Positions 1 through 11,713 of a stretch of 64,000 nt of DNA are shown here, piece after piece (position 1 is the stretch's first letter; each line of letters starts with the position of its first letter). The stretch spans positions 1 through 64,000 of the forward strand of contig JACGCM010000006.1 in assembly GCA_014058105.1 (NCBI GenBank). Direction: 5' to 3'. Position numbers and translations under genes: made by a program. The DNA is from Kingdonia uniflora (lineage: Eukaryota; Streptophyta; Magnoliopsida; Ranunculales; Circaeasteraceae). The notes under the pieces are model-generated. The model ran no database searches. It was not told the DNA's origin and saw only the letters and a list, made by a program, of their open reading frames with translations.

Positions 1-195
1 ATCACAAATTGTAATCAAATATCAGACTCAAACAATAAAGTTACTTTCACTAAATCCTCGAGCTAAGGTCATGGTTTTCACCTATTCAAGGGTTTATAGC
101 GCTAAACACCTGTTAATTTATATTCTTATTTACTATATTGTTTCACATATACATTTGGTATAAGAACCATTCGAGTTACAAAATCAGCCCTTATA
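1..195 (+). repeat. End of the 5' LTR of Tat element A
   Basis: This stretch matches the last ~195 bases of the LTR at 32,459-32,965, including a shared block beginning ATCACAAATTGTAATC. It ends TTATA where the other copy ends TTACA. The window therefore starts inside the 5' LTR of element A. The two LTRs differ at many positions, so the insertion looks old. Confidence 0.85.
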
Positions 196-216
196 TTTTG
201 GTGGCGTTTGTGGGAA
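196..216 (+). promoter_or_regulatory. Probable primer-binding region of element A
   Basis: Directly after the LTR end lies TTTTGGTGGCGTTTGTGGGA, which resembles the TTTGGCGCCGTCTGTGGGAA block found just inside the 5' LTR of many plant Tat-type Ty3/gypsy elements. The position fits a minus-strand primer site. The tRNA was not identified. Confidence 0.5.
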
Positions 217-329
217 AGAAGGTATTTTCAAGAAATCCTAAGGTAGATAGTTATTCAGCAATTAACATTCATCATGGTAAATCCCAAATGACAAGCTTCG
301 ATGATTCCCTAAGAGCAATCCCCATAACC

Positions 330-1770
330 TGATCAACTCGCAGAACTGAGGGCAAACCTCAACATCAAAATAGAGAAGCAAAACGAAATTGAACGTCAGT
401 TATAAATGACCAAGAGCTTTGTGAACAGGAACTCGAAGAAGAATGTAGAGCTCGGTAACTGGAGTTCAAACGAAATAAAGGACAGATGACAATATTACAG
501 ACTGCCTTAAAGCTCTGCAAGATAATCAAATGGATCTAACACCCAGGGAACGTGAGGTTATACCTTCAACTTTATGGATTTCAGCATGAAATAGGTTGGA
601 CCTAGAGGCGCCACTAACATAAGCTTCCAAGAGCCACCATAATGATCTTTAGATATTGGAAGCCACGATTCATTTGAGACGAGAAGGCCAATATGAAATT
701 AGTAGGGGACACGCACTCAAAGCGATAGGAGAAGAACTACGACCTCCATCGAGGGTACCAGTTCATGATCGTTTGAGCAATGGAAGCGGCAATCATAATC
801 CATGACCTGCTCTTCAGACAGTTTCAGCACCCTGCCAATACATCACAAGAACAATTGGATCAGAGAATCAAAGAATTAATAGAAGCTCAAGCTCTTAGCA
901 GTAAGGACAATTTGGGAAAATTGTAAGTTAGTCTGACTGCTAAAGGGTTGATCCATAGGAAATACCAAAGGGATTTCACTCTTCGAAGATTCACAAATAC
1001 AAAAGCATAAATCTTAGTGATCACGTACAACAATTTCGAGATTCCTTTGGATTATATTCAACTTAAACCACATTTTTTTGGTTATTCGCTTCAAGTCTCC
1101 AAGTGAGCCACTCTGCTAGCTCCGTTTTCTACCCGAGAATTCCATCCTCACTTTCGACCAACTAAAAAAAATCTTCGCCAAGACTTATGCTCATGACAAA
1201 GATAAAGAAGATAATTTGTACACTCTTTTCAATCTCAAACAAGCTCAGGGGGAGAAGCTCAAAGTATTTTCAATTTTTTTTTTCGAACTTGCAAGGAGAG
1301 TTGATAATCTCGATCAAAAAATAGATGTATCGGCATTTACCAATGTACTACAGCTCGATTGTAAAGCAAAAAAGTACCTTCTCTTGAACAACCCTCAACT
1401 TTGGAAGATATGATTGAAAAGTCAATGGATACAACGACCTGGAGAGGATGATGTCCGAAAGGCATAAATCTATTAAAATATCCTAGTCACAAAGGGTCTA
1501 CCTACATAGAAATAGTGAATGCAACAATATGTTTAGGGTGATAGAAATGAGCTAAAACGGATACAGAAAATTGCAAAAGGGAAACTTGCTACCAAAGCCC
1601 GTCCTTTCAAAGATGAATGTTGGGATTTCAGCAATCTATCCTATACTGAAAAAGACAAATTCTTCTGTGTAACTCAACCACTAGAACCGATCGAAATCCA
1701 ACCATATTCTAACGCACACAAAGTAACACATAATGAAACCAACCATTGCGATACTGTACAGAGATTTTGG
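330..1770 (+). pseudogene. gag remnant of element A
   Basis: Scattered frames show a Ty3/gypsy capsid-like protein. The clearest piece is at 1,216-1,413, containing NLDQKIDVSAFTNVLQLDC and KKYLLLNNP. It matches the gag end of element B (HLFLNKPTTLKDMI near 19,750). A histidine/cysteine stretch at about 1,735-1,765 (TNHCDTVQRF) corresponds to a similar region of B at 19,309-19,518. Several stops and frameshifts break the frame, and no full start can be set. Confidence 0.7.
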
Positions 1771-2059
1771 AAAATAATTTTAAGGATAGAAGAGTACATA
1801 AATACATTATCGATCTAAAAGGATATAAGAATTGGAGCTATAAGAAATAAGTCGAAGTATTTAAGTTAAGAATAATAAGAAAAAAGCACTTGTACCACCT
1901 CTACCTCATCACATGATCGAGATTCACCAGATCAACAATTCTACAAGATTCAAGAGAAGGAGATTAATAGAGTTTTGCGACCTCATGGTTCAGGATAAAT
2001 AGGCTAAACTCCTTCCCAAATCAAGCAATCAGTAACTAGAATTTCATTTGAAGATTGTG

Positions 2060-4440
2060 ACATAGGCCATGTCAAGTTCCCACATCATGACGCCCTGGTC
2101 ATCATGCTTAAAATGAAGAATTCCTCATGCATACCATGATGATATACATGCAGGGTATTAAAATTCTCTTTCAAGCAGACCATTGGCCAAATGGGGCTAG
2201 TAGACAAAATTATACCAAATGACATCGATATCAGTGGCTTTAATTGATCTAAAGAAGAACAATTAGGCAAAATCATCTTTCCAATACAACGAAGTGATTG
2301 ACGTCACATTCTACGTTATTAATGCAAAATCTCGATTCATGAGGATATGGGATGGAGCTGGTTACACAACATGTAAGCAATACCTTTCACATACCATCAA
2401 GCACTTCATATTCAATAGAATGAAGGTATCTATGAGATCAAAGGAAGTCAAAAACTTTCTCGAGCTTGTGAAACACAATATCTTCCATTTTTAACACCTC
2501 CGAGAGATTTGCTTTACAGAAATTACAAAATATGATCATACTGAAGATCAGCCTTCAACAGTTAAGCCTATAGAGTATATTGAGATCGATGACATAGCAG
2601 GGGCAGATACGATGGTACTAGGGTTGTCCAACAGAGAAAGAAGCTCTAATACATTTCTTTCAAACAAATAAAGACGTGTTCGCTTGGACATTCGAAGAAA
2701 TGCATGGGGTTAACCCAAGAAAGGCCTATCATAAATGAAGTATCAGAGACAAAGCTACAGGAGTTAAACAAAAGTAAAAGAGGCTCTCACCTCGTCTCCG
2801 AGATGAGGTAAACAAAGAAATTGATAAATTGATCGATAATGGCTTTATTCGAGAAGCCAAATACCCAGACTAGATTTCAAACATAGTAGCAGTTCCAAAA
2901 AGAATGGGAAAGTCAGAGTTTATGTAGATTTCACGGTTCAAAACAAACACATGCTGAAAGACAGTTTTCCTCTTCCTATCATCAGCCAAATTCTAGATTC
3001 TGCAACAGGACACGAACTTCTGTCTATGATAGATGCAGCCTCAGGATTAAACCAGATACCTCTCCTCAATGAAGGCAAGGAGAAGACCACCATCATTACC
3101 AAAGAGGCCTCTATTACTATAAAGTCATGTCATTCGGCCACAAAAATGCTGGAGCAACCTATCAAAGGCTAGTAACGAACCTATTCAAGGAACACTTGGG
3201 GAAAATCATCGAAGTTTACGTTGACGATATGCTCTGCAAAAGTCTAAAGAAGAAAGATCATATTACACATCCCAATACAGTTTTCAACATATTACGGTCA
3301 TCCAGAATAAAACTTAATCCAGATAAATGTCAATTCGGGGTACACTCTGGCCAATTTCTAGGGTGCCTCATCAATCAAAAGGGTATCAAAGCTGATCCCG
3401 ATCAAATTTGAGCTCTAATCTCTATGCTATCTCTAAAAATAACTAAAGATGTATAGAAGCTCGTAGTAAAAATTATAGCTATCAACAAATTTATTTCAAA
3501 GTCATCAGATCGATGTCGATGGTTGTTCAAGCTACCTTGTAGGTCCACCCAGCTTTCCAAGAACTTAAACGGTATCTGGGGAAATCTCAAGTAATGAGCA
3601 CTCTGATCGTAAATGAGAATTACTAATCTATCTCGCAGTTACAAAAAACTCTCTAAGTTCGGCCTTCATACAACTCGAAGGTAAAATATATAAGACTTCA
3701 TCAGCAAAACCCTTACACTGGCAGAAAAAAGATATTCTAAAATAAAGTGACTCCTTCTAACACTCGTCTATACTTCATAGAAACTCAAAGTTATGACAAA
3801 CTATCCCCTTTGCGAAGTATTATCTAAGAAGGAAAAATCACGCAGAGTACAAAAATGGTCGATCAATTTAGGGGAGCATGACATCAAATTTGAACAAAGA
3901 ACCTCAAAAAAGGATAAGCAGCGGCTGACTTTTTAGCAGACTTACCAGTCGAAGGTCCAGATTGGGAAGAACATGATTCTGATATAGCAGAAGAAGACGA
4001 CGTTGACAAACATACTAAACCTTTCGAAGAACGAGCTGAATGGATTACACAAAAAGGATGGAGCCTTCTTACATATAGAATCACAGGATCTATTTGGTCA
4101 AGGATAGAAATTGTACTGATAACCCCTTCCAATGACTGAATCAAAAAGTTCATACGGTTAAATTTTGAAGCATCAAGCAATGTTACGGAGTACGAAGCAT
4201 TAATTCATGGCAAAGATATGGTATTAGAAATTGAAGTTCCTACTATCAGTATATACATACTCATTGCTGATAGTACATCACTACTCTAAATAATACAAGA
4301 AAACATCAAGATGGTTGACTATGCGGCACTCGTTGCTGATAAAATGATAAGATTTGAATAAGTTACGCTCGATTATTTACCTCATGGGGAAAATTGTCAT
4401 GCCAATGATTTTGCTTACTTAGCTACGGTGTTGGGTACAG
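2060..4440 (+). pseudogene. Protease, reverse transcriptase and RNase H remnant of element A
   Basis: Protease: about 2,140-2,360 reads GIKILFKQTIGQMGLVDKI and IPNDIDISGFN in one frame and VTFYVINAKS in another. The catalytic D-T-G of the homologous B protease is replaced, so it is inactive. Reverse transcriptase: 2,640-3,590, with the catalytic YVDD at about 3,220, then KLNPDKCQFGVHSG and the connection region. RNase H: 3,600-3,960, ending ADFLADLP. A second RNase H-like segment follows at about 4,140-4,310 (FEASSNVTEYEALIHG), the archaeal-type copy known in Tat elements. Many stops and at least three frame changes are present. Confidence 0.85.
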
Positions 4441-4444
4441 AGGC

Positions 4445-6240
4445 ATGATTCTTACAAATCAAAGTCATATCAACTTCAGCATTGATCATACTTCAATATG
4501 GGTAATTAATACTGGGGGCGATAAAGAGGATGAAGATGATTGGAGGAAGCCTTTTCTCACTTATCTCGGCCTAGAAAATAAATGTGATTGGCAACTTCTA
4601 GAAGATTCAAAAGAGCGCACACAAGTAATTGAAAACTCTAAACCATACACAGTACAAAAAGGTGACTTATATCAAAGATCAGTAGCCGACCCCTATCTCA
4701 AGTGCCTCTCCAAACAAGATGTTGACAGAATGCTAAAGAACATGAAGGGACTTATGGCTCCCACGCCGCAGGATGATCTCTCGCAAATAGAGCAATAAAA
4801 CAAGGAGTATTCTAGCCAGGAATGCAAAAAAGGCCAAAGAATACTCAAGAAAATGGGATGCTTGCCAGCAACATGGGAACCAAATACGAGCTGCAGCTCA
4901 CAAACTTCACACGAGTAAGGTATTCTGGCCTTTCAAGCAATGGGCACTTGATCTCATGGGAGAATTCCCAAACAAACCGGGTAACTGTAAATTCTTACTC
5001 ATAGCAATAGATTATTTTATGAAATAGGTGAAAGTAGTTCCGCTTTGTCGAACTCGAGAAGACGAAGTCATCTCATTTATCTAGGAGCATATTATCACAA
5101 GATTTGGCTGCCCCCACCTAATTCGAATCGATAATGAGCCACAGTTCGTTGGATAAAAAGTGACGGCATTCCTGAACAAATACAACATCATTCATTCTCC
5201 TTCCAATCCATACTATTGATCTAGGAGGATCTGAGTCGTTTTAGGTTTTTTTTACCAAGTCGTCCGAATGAGATTTGGAGTCGTTCGAACGACTTAAGGT
5301 CTATTCGAACAGACTTTTAAGTCTATTCAAATAAATAGGCGTCTGAGTTATTTTACTCGAATACACTAATGCCTATTCGAATACACTTTTTTCTGTTGGA
5401 ACAGATGTGGGATTTGGCATATTGCTTAAGCGTTTAAGGACATATTTGTCTTATTTTGCAACTAGAAACTTGTAACACTTATAAAGGGGCAAGGCTAGGC
5501 AAGATTGGATGATGTTAGATCAATATAAAATTCTAAGAGAGAGACTTAAGGTTTAAAAAGAATTCGATTGTAATTGATTTCGATTAAGCAATTTAAGCTC
5601 TAAAAGGGAATTCTCCTACCAATTGTGTGTTCTTCATACTATTTTTTCTATTTAGAGTTTCTCAATTCGTATTGTGGATTAACTAACCCCAAGGGAATGG
5701 GCAGGCTGAGATCACCAACAAAACCATTGTGGATGGCCTCAAGAAGAGACTACAAACAAAAAGAAGGGTAATTGGATAAGGAAACTACCACATATCTTGT
5801 GGGCCTACCGCACAAGACCAAGACAATCAATAGGATGTTCCTCATTCTTACTTGCTTATGGAACCGAGGTAGTCATCCCAACGGAGTACCACCATCCCGT
5901 CAAAGATCACGAACTCATTGATGAAGAAAATGAGTTCGAGTCAGCATACAATATGAACTAGATTGATGAGACACTAGCTCGAACTGTTTCCAACTTGGAT
6001 CGATATCATCAAATGCTTGCCAATTCATACAACAGGAGAGTTCAGAATTGCGAGTTCGAAATCGACAATTTAGTCCTCCGCAAAATCCCCAAAAGCATAA
6101 AGGAGTTACATGTTGGGAAACTCGCAGAAAACTAGGAAGGTCTATTTTTGATAGTATGTCGAACTAGTCACAGATCCTATTATCTCATGACAAAGGACAG
6201 CGTCAGGATACAAGCCCTTAGAATACTAGAAGGTTGAAGA
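4445..6240 (+). pseudogene. Integrase remnant of element A, split by a solo LTR
   Basis: The N-terminal zinc-binding part is recognisable near 4,790-4,900 (RKWDACQQHGN in one frame). The catalytic core follows at about 4,930-5,210, with LDLMGEFPNKPGNCKFLLIA and a D(N)EPQFVG region. The expected PYYPQGNGQ motif is cut after PYY by a 465-bp insertion at 5,217-5,681, and resumes as NGQAEITNKTIVDGLKKRL at 5,697. The C-terminal part continues to about 6,237 (SYYLMTKDSVRIQALRILEG). In-frame stops are frequent, so no active enzyme is possible. Confidence 0.85.
5217..5681. mobile_element. Probable solo LTR inside the element A integrase
   Basis: A 465-bp block interrupts a conserved integrase motif. 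It is flanked by ACTAT (5,212-5,216) and ACTAA (5,682-5,686), a near-perfect 5-bp target duplication. It begins with TG, holds a TATA-like CTTATAAAGGGG near 5,478, and has no coding sequence. Its right end reads ATTA rather than the usual CA, which may be mutation. No second copy of the family is in the window, so the family is unknown. Confidence 0.6.
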
Positions 6241-6429
6241 AATACTATCGTTAACTCGATACGTCCCCAAACACAAATTTTTTCTCATATTGTTATGTAC
6301 ATTCCAAAAGTGAGATATAATCTCCAAACAGTTTATACATTCTTTTCTCATCAATAAAAACTTTTTAAGTTTTTTCCCACATTACTGTCTACTATTATAT
6401 ATAATATCTTTATATACTTTTAAGTTTTC

Positions 6430-9400
6430 ACTTCGACCTCCATCTTTCTCAATTGCTCCCTAACCTCATTAAGATTACCTTTTATGCCCCATGCATCTGC
6501 CGCTAACCCTTTGATGTGATCTTGAGTGTGATCCACATCACTGTGTTTCCTCTTCAGTCTTTCTACCAATTTTATCCAACTACCACGTGCAGTTAATAAT
6601 TATGCTTCCAGTTTCTTTACTCGTTTAAACTGATTGTCCATATGACTCTGAGCACTCACTATATCATCCTCCATTTTCATTAAAAGCCCATTCAAATTCT
6701 CCGCATTACCTTGAACGTTCACCAACTCATTTTCCATTTTCTCCACAAGTTCTTGTAACTCAAGCATTCTTACTTCCATTTTAATGTTTAGTTCAGCAAT
6801 ATTTTTCAATAAATCACGAGTCTAGTTTAACTCAATGTTCATCTTTCTTTAAATCGGAAAGCGTCTTTTGACAACGATGCACTTTCTCTAGCTTGACCTG
6901 CACAATAGATCACCGACTCTAAATATTCTTTCCACAGTTACACGATAAAAATATTTCTTATTTAAATTATCATACATCATCTCATTCTCATGTGTTACAC
7001 AATGTTATACTATAAGTATATCATTGACACACCAGCACGAGCTGATACTTCTTTAGCTTTTAAGCTATGTAGGTTTCTCGCTCTGGTGGCCAAGCGTTCT
7101 ATGTACTCAGGATCTGGACAAATACCTCGATCTTCTAAAACATTTAGGTATGATTTATTTAACCCTCTTTCATTATCTATTTCCACTTCTAAGTGAATGG
7201 TTAACATCATAAGGTCTTTGGTTACTTCTGGGGTATTTTCTCTAATGCCACCAGGAAGGAAGTGTCGAATTTTCCAATATATATTCATATATTTCCTAAC
7301 TACCTCATCCTTCTCGATTTTATCTTTGGCCCATCCTAAACAAGCTGCACATAAATCTCTCCAATGATTTTTACTAAGTTCTCTACATTTTGTAACCTAT
7401 GCCTCATATGAAGCGTTTTTCTCCTTAACAAGATCTTTCTTTAACTCCGCAATTGTAAGGCGTCATTCAGTAAATTCCTACACATAATAATTTCTACATC
7501 AATACAACGTAAACCAGTCTCATAAAGCCATTATTCTTTTCAACAAATGCAACAAAGGTCTATTTTCCCCAATAACTAAAATTTACTACAGCATTATACA
7601 AAATCTTAATATACCTTCTCCTACTCATCCACTTCGTGGTTGTCGGCCTCGGATGTATGTGTAGTCTTGTCCAGCCCTGACATAGTTTTTGGAGGTGGAG
7701 TCCCCTTTACTTTGAACTCATCTTCCCCATATGTCCCTGTGACGTCTGCAGATCGTCCCACCATAATGGCCAGTATATCCCCATAAGAGTAGCCATCTTC
7801 CTGGAGCCGTTAAGCCAGATTGTCCATGGCTGCCGCCACCTTATTGATATGCTGAGTGGAGTTAATCCCGACCTTATCCACTATTCCCCTGAAGGTCTTT
7901 TTTTAATTCCCAATCTCCTCCACTGATTGCACCTTCGCCACCTCCGGCTTCGTTCGCCCACTTTCTACCTCTTTCTCGAGATTCGCCACCCGATCCCACA
8001 ATACGTTACTCCCATCCTCAAATCTAAAGTAGAGAGCTTTCAGAACATGAGAAACCTAAACAAGAGATAACAAGCATTAAGTTCGATCATGTCAAAGTAA
8101 AAATAATAGTGTGAAATTGCGACTTACCCTACACAGCTCGGCTTCACCAAAGAATTTAACTCCTCAACATCTCTCAGAGCAACAACCCTGAACTTGTTCT
8201 CCAGGGCGAGCAGGTCATCCTCAATGCTCGGTATCAAAATATCATCCTTCAGTTCATCCACAGCAGAAAGAGATAGAGGGATCTCCTCTAGTTTTCTCGT
8301 TTTTAACCCACCCTCAGTTTCCGTGTCATCTGCAGTCTGAGAGGTTGAAACTGAAGTTTTAACGCTTCTCTTCTTCGGGACCATTCATCTTGTGTTTCAC
8401 GAAGGGTCCCTGTAGCTCATGGCTTTTCGGCTGGTATTGGACCACTACAAAATATGAGCACTGCCAAGGCAATGCTCACTTGTGTCTCCGATCCAGTTAT
8501 ACCCACCTCAGAGGAAGAGCTAACACCTAACATTTTCTTCTTCACTTGAGATTTCTGAACCTTAACAGATTGGTTGTTGACTCTCTCATTCCTGTTAAAT
8601 TTCAGCTCACCCATAACAGCTTCAAGCTCAAACTTCTCGAGCTACTTCGTCAATCAATGATTCTTCTTTCTTAAGAAAATGATGATCTACACACAGAAAA
8701 ATATATTGTCACATAGAACACCAAAAAACTAAATAGGTCAAAGTTAGTAAGATTTACTTACATTTTTTAATAATTTATATGTAAGAGACAGGGCGTCCTC
8801 ATCAACTTGCTAAAGATACTCGCCTTTCACCCATACCAAATTATCGTTCCAAACCTTTCCAGCAGAATTGAAGTCGAAAAATTGGGGTCGCGTACAAATA
8901 GAAGAAAAATAAGCACCCACAGTGGCGCCGAAGTATTTTACGTTTTAGTACTTCAATACATATAACGAAGTTAACCTTCTTTATTCCCCCTCACTGACCC
9001 ACTTCCTATTTAAGGTCCCATATAGATAGATCACCTCGTACATGTTACCATTCAACTGGGCAGGACAGGCGTCAACCTCATTCATGATACCTTTAGTAAA
9101 ATTGTTTAAAGGCACCACTAACCTATAAGTGAACTAGGAAAGATAATATAAAAAACCCTCCCCCAGGTCGTTTGCTTTGTCTCTGTTGAAATATTCAAGG
9201 GAAATGGACTCAAGAATCTCCCTATGAGCTTCTCAAACTCTAAATTGGGCAGCAATAAAAAGTGTTATTCCCCTTCCCATTAAAACACTCCTTAAACGAT
9301 CTCCCACCATACTCCATCACGCCTCCCCATATTCCATTTACATTACATTTGCAAAACTCCTTCAAAACATCTGACTCTACTCGATAACGATAAAGGTTAC

Positions 9401-9570
9401 CAGGAAAATTAGGAAACTGGACTTGATCTTCCCCATCACCCCTACTCTATGAATTTCCTTCCCCTTCCTCAACAGATAACACTACAGTCTCATTCGACCT
9501 AATACTTATATCCTCAGCACCTACATCTTCCTTAGAAATTGAGCGATCTGAGGTGGAAGCATCCATCTCG
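6430..9570 (-). pseudogene. Antisense coiled-coil gene of element A (exon 2 onward)
   Basis: This is a non-retroviral gene on the strand opposite to gag-pol. Starting near 9,570 it reads MDASTSDRSISKEDVG, and then a conserved block at 8,935-9,360 matches the + strand gene of element B at 12,145-12,910 (shared DACPAQLNGNM / GACPVQLNGIM and FFDFNSAGKVWND / FFDLNSAGRM). Further down come a charged region (8,124-8,614), another conserved stretch (7,010-7,288) and a coiled coil rich in E, K, L and M (6,600-6,809). Exon 1 is at about 30,388-30,575, now separated by the Athila insertion. It is heavily mutated. Antisense ORFs are known from some Tat elements. Their function is unknown. Confidence 0.7.
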
Positions 9571-9593
9571 AACGAATAGCTCAAAATTGAAGG

Positions 9594-9598
9594 AAGTC
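9594..9598. repeat. Left target-site duplication of the Athila insertion (AAGTC)
   Basis: AAGTC directly precedes the Athila LTR stub. The identical AAGTC follows the right Athila LTR at 30,044-30,048. Element A sequence lies on both outer sides, so the two mark one original insertion. Confidence 0.8.
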
Positions 9599-9688
9599 TG
9601 AAAATGGTCAAAATCCGGTGTTTAGTATGGGTAAAAATTAGAGTGTCGTTCACTTTCGAACGGAACTAGAAATTAGTTTTGGTCTTGT
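9599..9688 (-). repeat. 90-bp stub of an Athila LTR
   Basis: The stub matches the first 90 bases (+ strand reading) of the LTRs at 19,778 and 28,913. At three diagnostic positions of the LTR (bases 21, 40 and 56) it shares T, T, T with the right LTR, while the left LTR has C, G, A. It stops abruptly at GGTCTTGT, where element B sequence begins. Together with the AAGTC flanks, this shows it is the remaining edge of the left LTR that belongs with the right LTR. Confidence 0.85.
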
Positions 9689-9708
9689 TTGTAGAAAAAT
9701 ATGAGGGT

Positions 9709-9719
9709 TATATAAATAG
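9709..9719 (+). promoter_or_regulatory. TATA-like box of small antisense ORF 1 (element B)
   Basis: TATATAAATAG lies about 70 bases before the start codon at 9,791. The corresponding place in element A (32,213-32,222, - strand) has CTATAAGTATT at almost the same distance from its ORF, so the site is kept between two diverged copies. No experiment is implied. Confidence 0.45.
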
Positions 9720-9790
9720 TACCTATACCGGGGAGCCTGGTAAAGTGCACTGTTTGTAGAAAAATTCTTTGGAAGTCTAGATTTGCAACG

Positions 9791-10102
9791 GTGAAGACCC
9801 AGAGAATGGTTTATGAAGAGAGAGTTTCTGAGGAGATACATAAATTTATGTTAGGATATTTTGACGACCAATCATTGGAGATACCCAACTCTATTCTTAT
9901 TCCACCGATGTTTCAGGGTATGTCGAAAAAAGAAGAGGCTGAAGTTGAAGAAGATTTTTACTGCATGTGGAGATTTCATTACGTTATCTTAATAGGCGAG
10001 AAATGTTGGAGATGTCTCCGCATCCTTGCGGAGGACAAGGTTGAGGAGACAGATGTGGGGGCCAGTGTAACTGTAGGGCAATTTTACAAATTTCTTGCGT
10101 AG
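9791..10102 (+). CDS. Small antisense ORF 1 of element B, unknown function
   Basis: This 103-codon ORF is open from ATG to stop. Its homologue in element A is at 31,831-32,145 (- strand) and aligns along its whole length, with shared QSLEIP / QSLDIP, FQGM / YQGM, MWRFHY / MFRFHC and RILAED / RLLAEE. It is acidic and has no recognised domain, signal peptide or membrane segment. It sits antisense, between the 3' end of the retroelement and the large coiled-coil gene. Conservation between A and B suggests that it was once selected, but the A copy has an in-frame stop. Its function is not known. Confidence 0.55.
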   Translation: MKTQRMVYEERVSEEIHKFMLGYFDDQSLEIPNSILIPPMFQGMSKKEEAEVEEDFYCMWRFHYVILIGEKCWRCLRILAEDKVEETDVGASVTVGQFYKFLA

Positions 10103-10249
10103 GATTGGATTCTAAAGTCAGGCCTTCTTTATCTCCACCAACTGTGTGAATGTAGAAGGATGTCTAGTGATTTCCAATGCTTGCATTGCTTCATAAGATT
10201 CTGGGAGTGAAATATCACTGAAGTCAGATGAAGTAAAGGATTTGGTATT

Positions 10250-10348
10250 TCAGAGTACCTGAAAGACTTGTTATCTGCAAAGTACTTAAAAAACTTGTTA
10301 TCTATAAAGTACCTGAAAGACTTGTTATTTGTAAAGTACTTATAATTT
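10250..10348. repeat. 27-bp tandem repeat, about 3.5 copies
   Basis: A unit of about 27 bases built on AGTACCTGAAAGACTTGTTA recurs three times with few changes, and a partial fourth unit follows. It lies between small antisense ORFs 1 and 2 of element B. No such repeat is seen in the matching region of element A. Confidence 0.75.
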
Positions 10349-10811
10349 AAGTTTAATAAAAAATGGTTATTCAAACTCTGTGTTGATATATAGAATAACT
10401 CTTATAATTGAAATCGAGCTATGAGTAATTCGAAGATTTATGAATAGAGCATGGAATGTAATATATAGGATTGGACCTATAAAGTATTTTATAGAAATTG
10501 AGCTTTAAATATGTGTTTGTAATATAAAAGATGTGTAAGAATATGTTTTTGAATTGAATAACTTAGAATTATTGGGAGAGATAACTGCAGAATATTTAGA
10601 ATACACAGAAATTGGAAATTTAAGCTCAGGGAGGTCGATCTGAAATATGGGATTTGGAAAAAATAAGTTTGAGATGAAGTAGGCTGAATTCCTTGAGGTC
10701 GATGTGGATAGATAAGTTCAAATCATTTCCACTCAGGATACTAGGGTTTTTTGTTGGGAAAGAACATAATACAAATACGAATTGTGGAAGATTTAAAGTA
10801 ATCTTGAAAAC

Positions 10812-10822
10812 TATATAAATAG
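10812..10822 (+). promoter_or_regulatory. TATA-like box of small antisense ORF 2 (element B)
   Basis: TATATAAATAG lies 37 bases before the ATG at 10,859. Element A has TTTATAAATAA at 31,472-31,482 (- strand), close to its version of the same ORF. Spacing is tighter in A, so the A start may lie further inside its frame. Confidence 0.45.
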
Positions 10823-10858
10823 GGGAAAATGAGTGTAAATAGGTTTAAGACATATAAG

Positions 10859-11213
10859 ATGGCATGGACTCGATCTGAGAGAATTTGTAATGCCATGTCG
10901 CTGAGGGACGTTTGGTGATTAAGATAGCTAAAGTGCGATAAAGTACCTTTAACTTGATTGATTATGATGCTGACTTGCCTATGATTGAGTATCAGTTTGA
11001 TGATTTGGATTAGATGGGTAGAGAACTTGAGTTAAGACGTTGCTTCTAAGTAGAGCTATTCCGGGAAGTAATTGTGGAGCCTTCAGCTCGAAAAGAGGTT
11101 GTGAGACTAATTGCCGAATAAAATATAAAGTTGGAAGATATGAGGATTGCTGAAGGCAAACTAATCAGGTGTGGCTCACCATAACATCTGGGATGCTTCA
11201 ATTATAATTATAT
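10859..11213 (+). pseudogene. Small antisense ORF 2 of element B, unknown function
   Basis: It begins MAWTRSERICNAMSLRDVW and, with stops and a frame change, continues as LIDYDADLPMIEYQFDDLD, LFREVIVEPSARKEVV and GKLIRCGSP. It ends HLGCFNYNYM and a stop. Element A has the homologue at 31,090-31,459 (- strand), with TTRSQRVRHVV, GCELIRC and the ending HLGCFKCNYV. The conserved cysteine-rich end and the charged middle suggest a folded small protein of about 120 residues. No family was recognised. The B copy has at least five stops, so it is dead. Confidence 0.55.
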
Positions 11214-11661
11214 GTGAGGGAGTAAGTTCTATAAGGTCGAATAACTGCCATGGAAACGTAATTTGAATGAAGTTTGAATCTGTCCCTTTTTGTGTTGCAA
11301 ATGCTGTTGTGTCAGATTTGAATAAATAATTTAATTTTTTTGAAATGTCTAGAGCTTTAGAAATGATTTCAGCACTTCTATAAGCAGTAAAAGCCAAAAT
11401 AAAAAAAAATAGGTAGCTTTGTTTTTTGTCTGTTGTATTATTACAGGGAAAGTTTGATTGCGTATAAGTGCTGAGTCATTATGAGTGTGGGGAGGTCAGA
11501 AGAAGATTTAGGTAATAGAGATGAGAATATAACAAAATATAGGGCAGGGGCAATAATGGGAAGGTATTTTCAAACATTAATTGTAAAAGGGACGCCTCAG
11601 TTCCAAAACAGAGGGCGGATCGTGCGAGGCCCAATAACTACCAACAGTTAGAGAGAGGGAC

Positions 11662-11670
11662 TATAAATAG
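11662..11670 (+). promoter_or_regulatory. TATA-like box of the large antisense gene (element B)
   Basis: TATAAATAG lies 52 bases before the ATG at 11,714. In element A a GATAAATAAT block (30,617-30,626, - strand) stands about 45 bases before the matching start at 30,575. The kept spacing suggests an own promoter for the antisense gene. Confidence 0.5.
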
Positions 11671-11713
11671 TGTTTTATCTCCTTCATTAAAACATTTATC
11701 AATTTCTAAAAAA

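Larger units (their letters stand above)
1..9598 (+). mobile_element. Ty3/gypsy Tat-type retrotransposon A, left part
   Basis: Order on the + strand is LTR end, gag remnant, protease, reverse transcriptase, RNase H, a second RNase H-like segment, integrase, and then an antisense gene block (6,430-9,570). The order, the dual RNase H and the antisense ORFs downstream of integrase are features of the Tat clade. The element breaks off at 9,598, where Athila sequence begins. It resumes at 30,044 and ends with its 3' LTR at 32,965, giving about 12.5 kb without the inserts. All coding parts carry stops and frameshifts, so it cannot move by itself. Confidence 0.85.

Noticed and set aside
10250..10348. 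CRISPR-like array
   Set aside because: The 27-bp units are contiguous without spacers, and the context is a plant retrotransposon.
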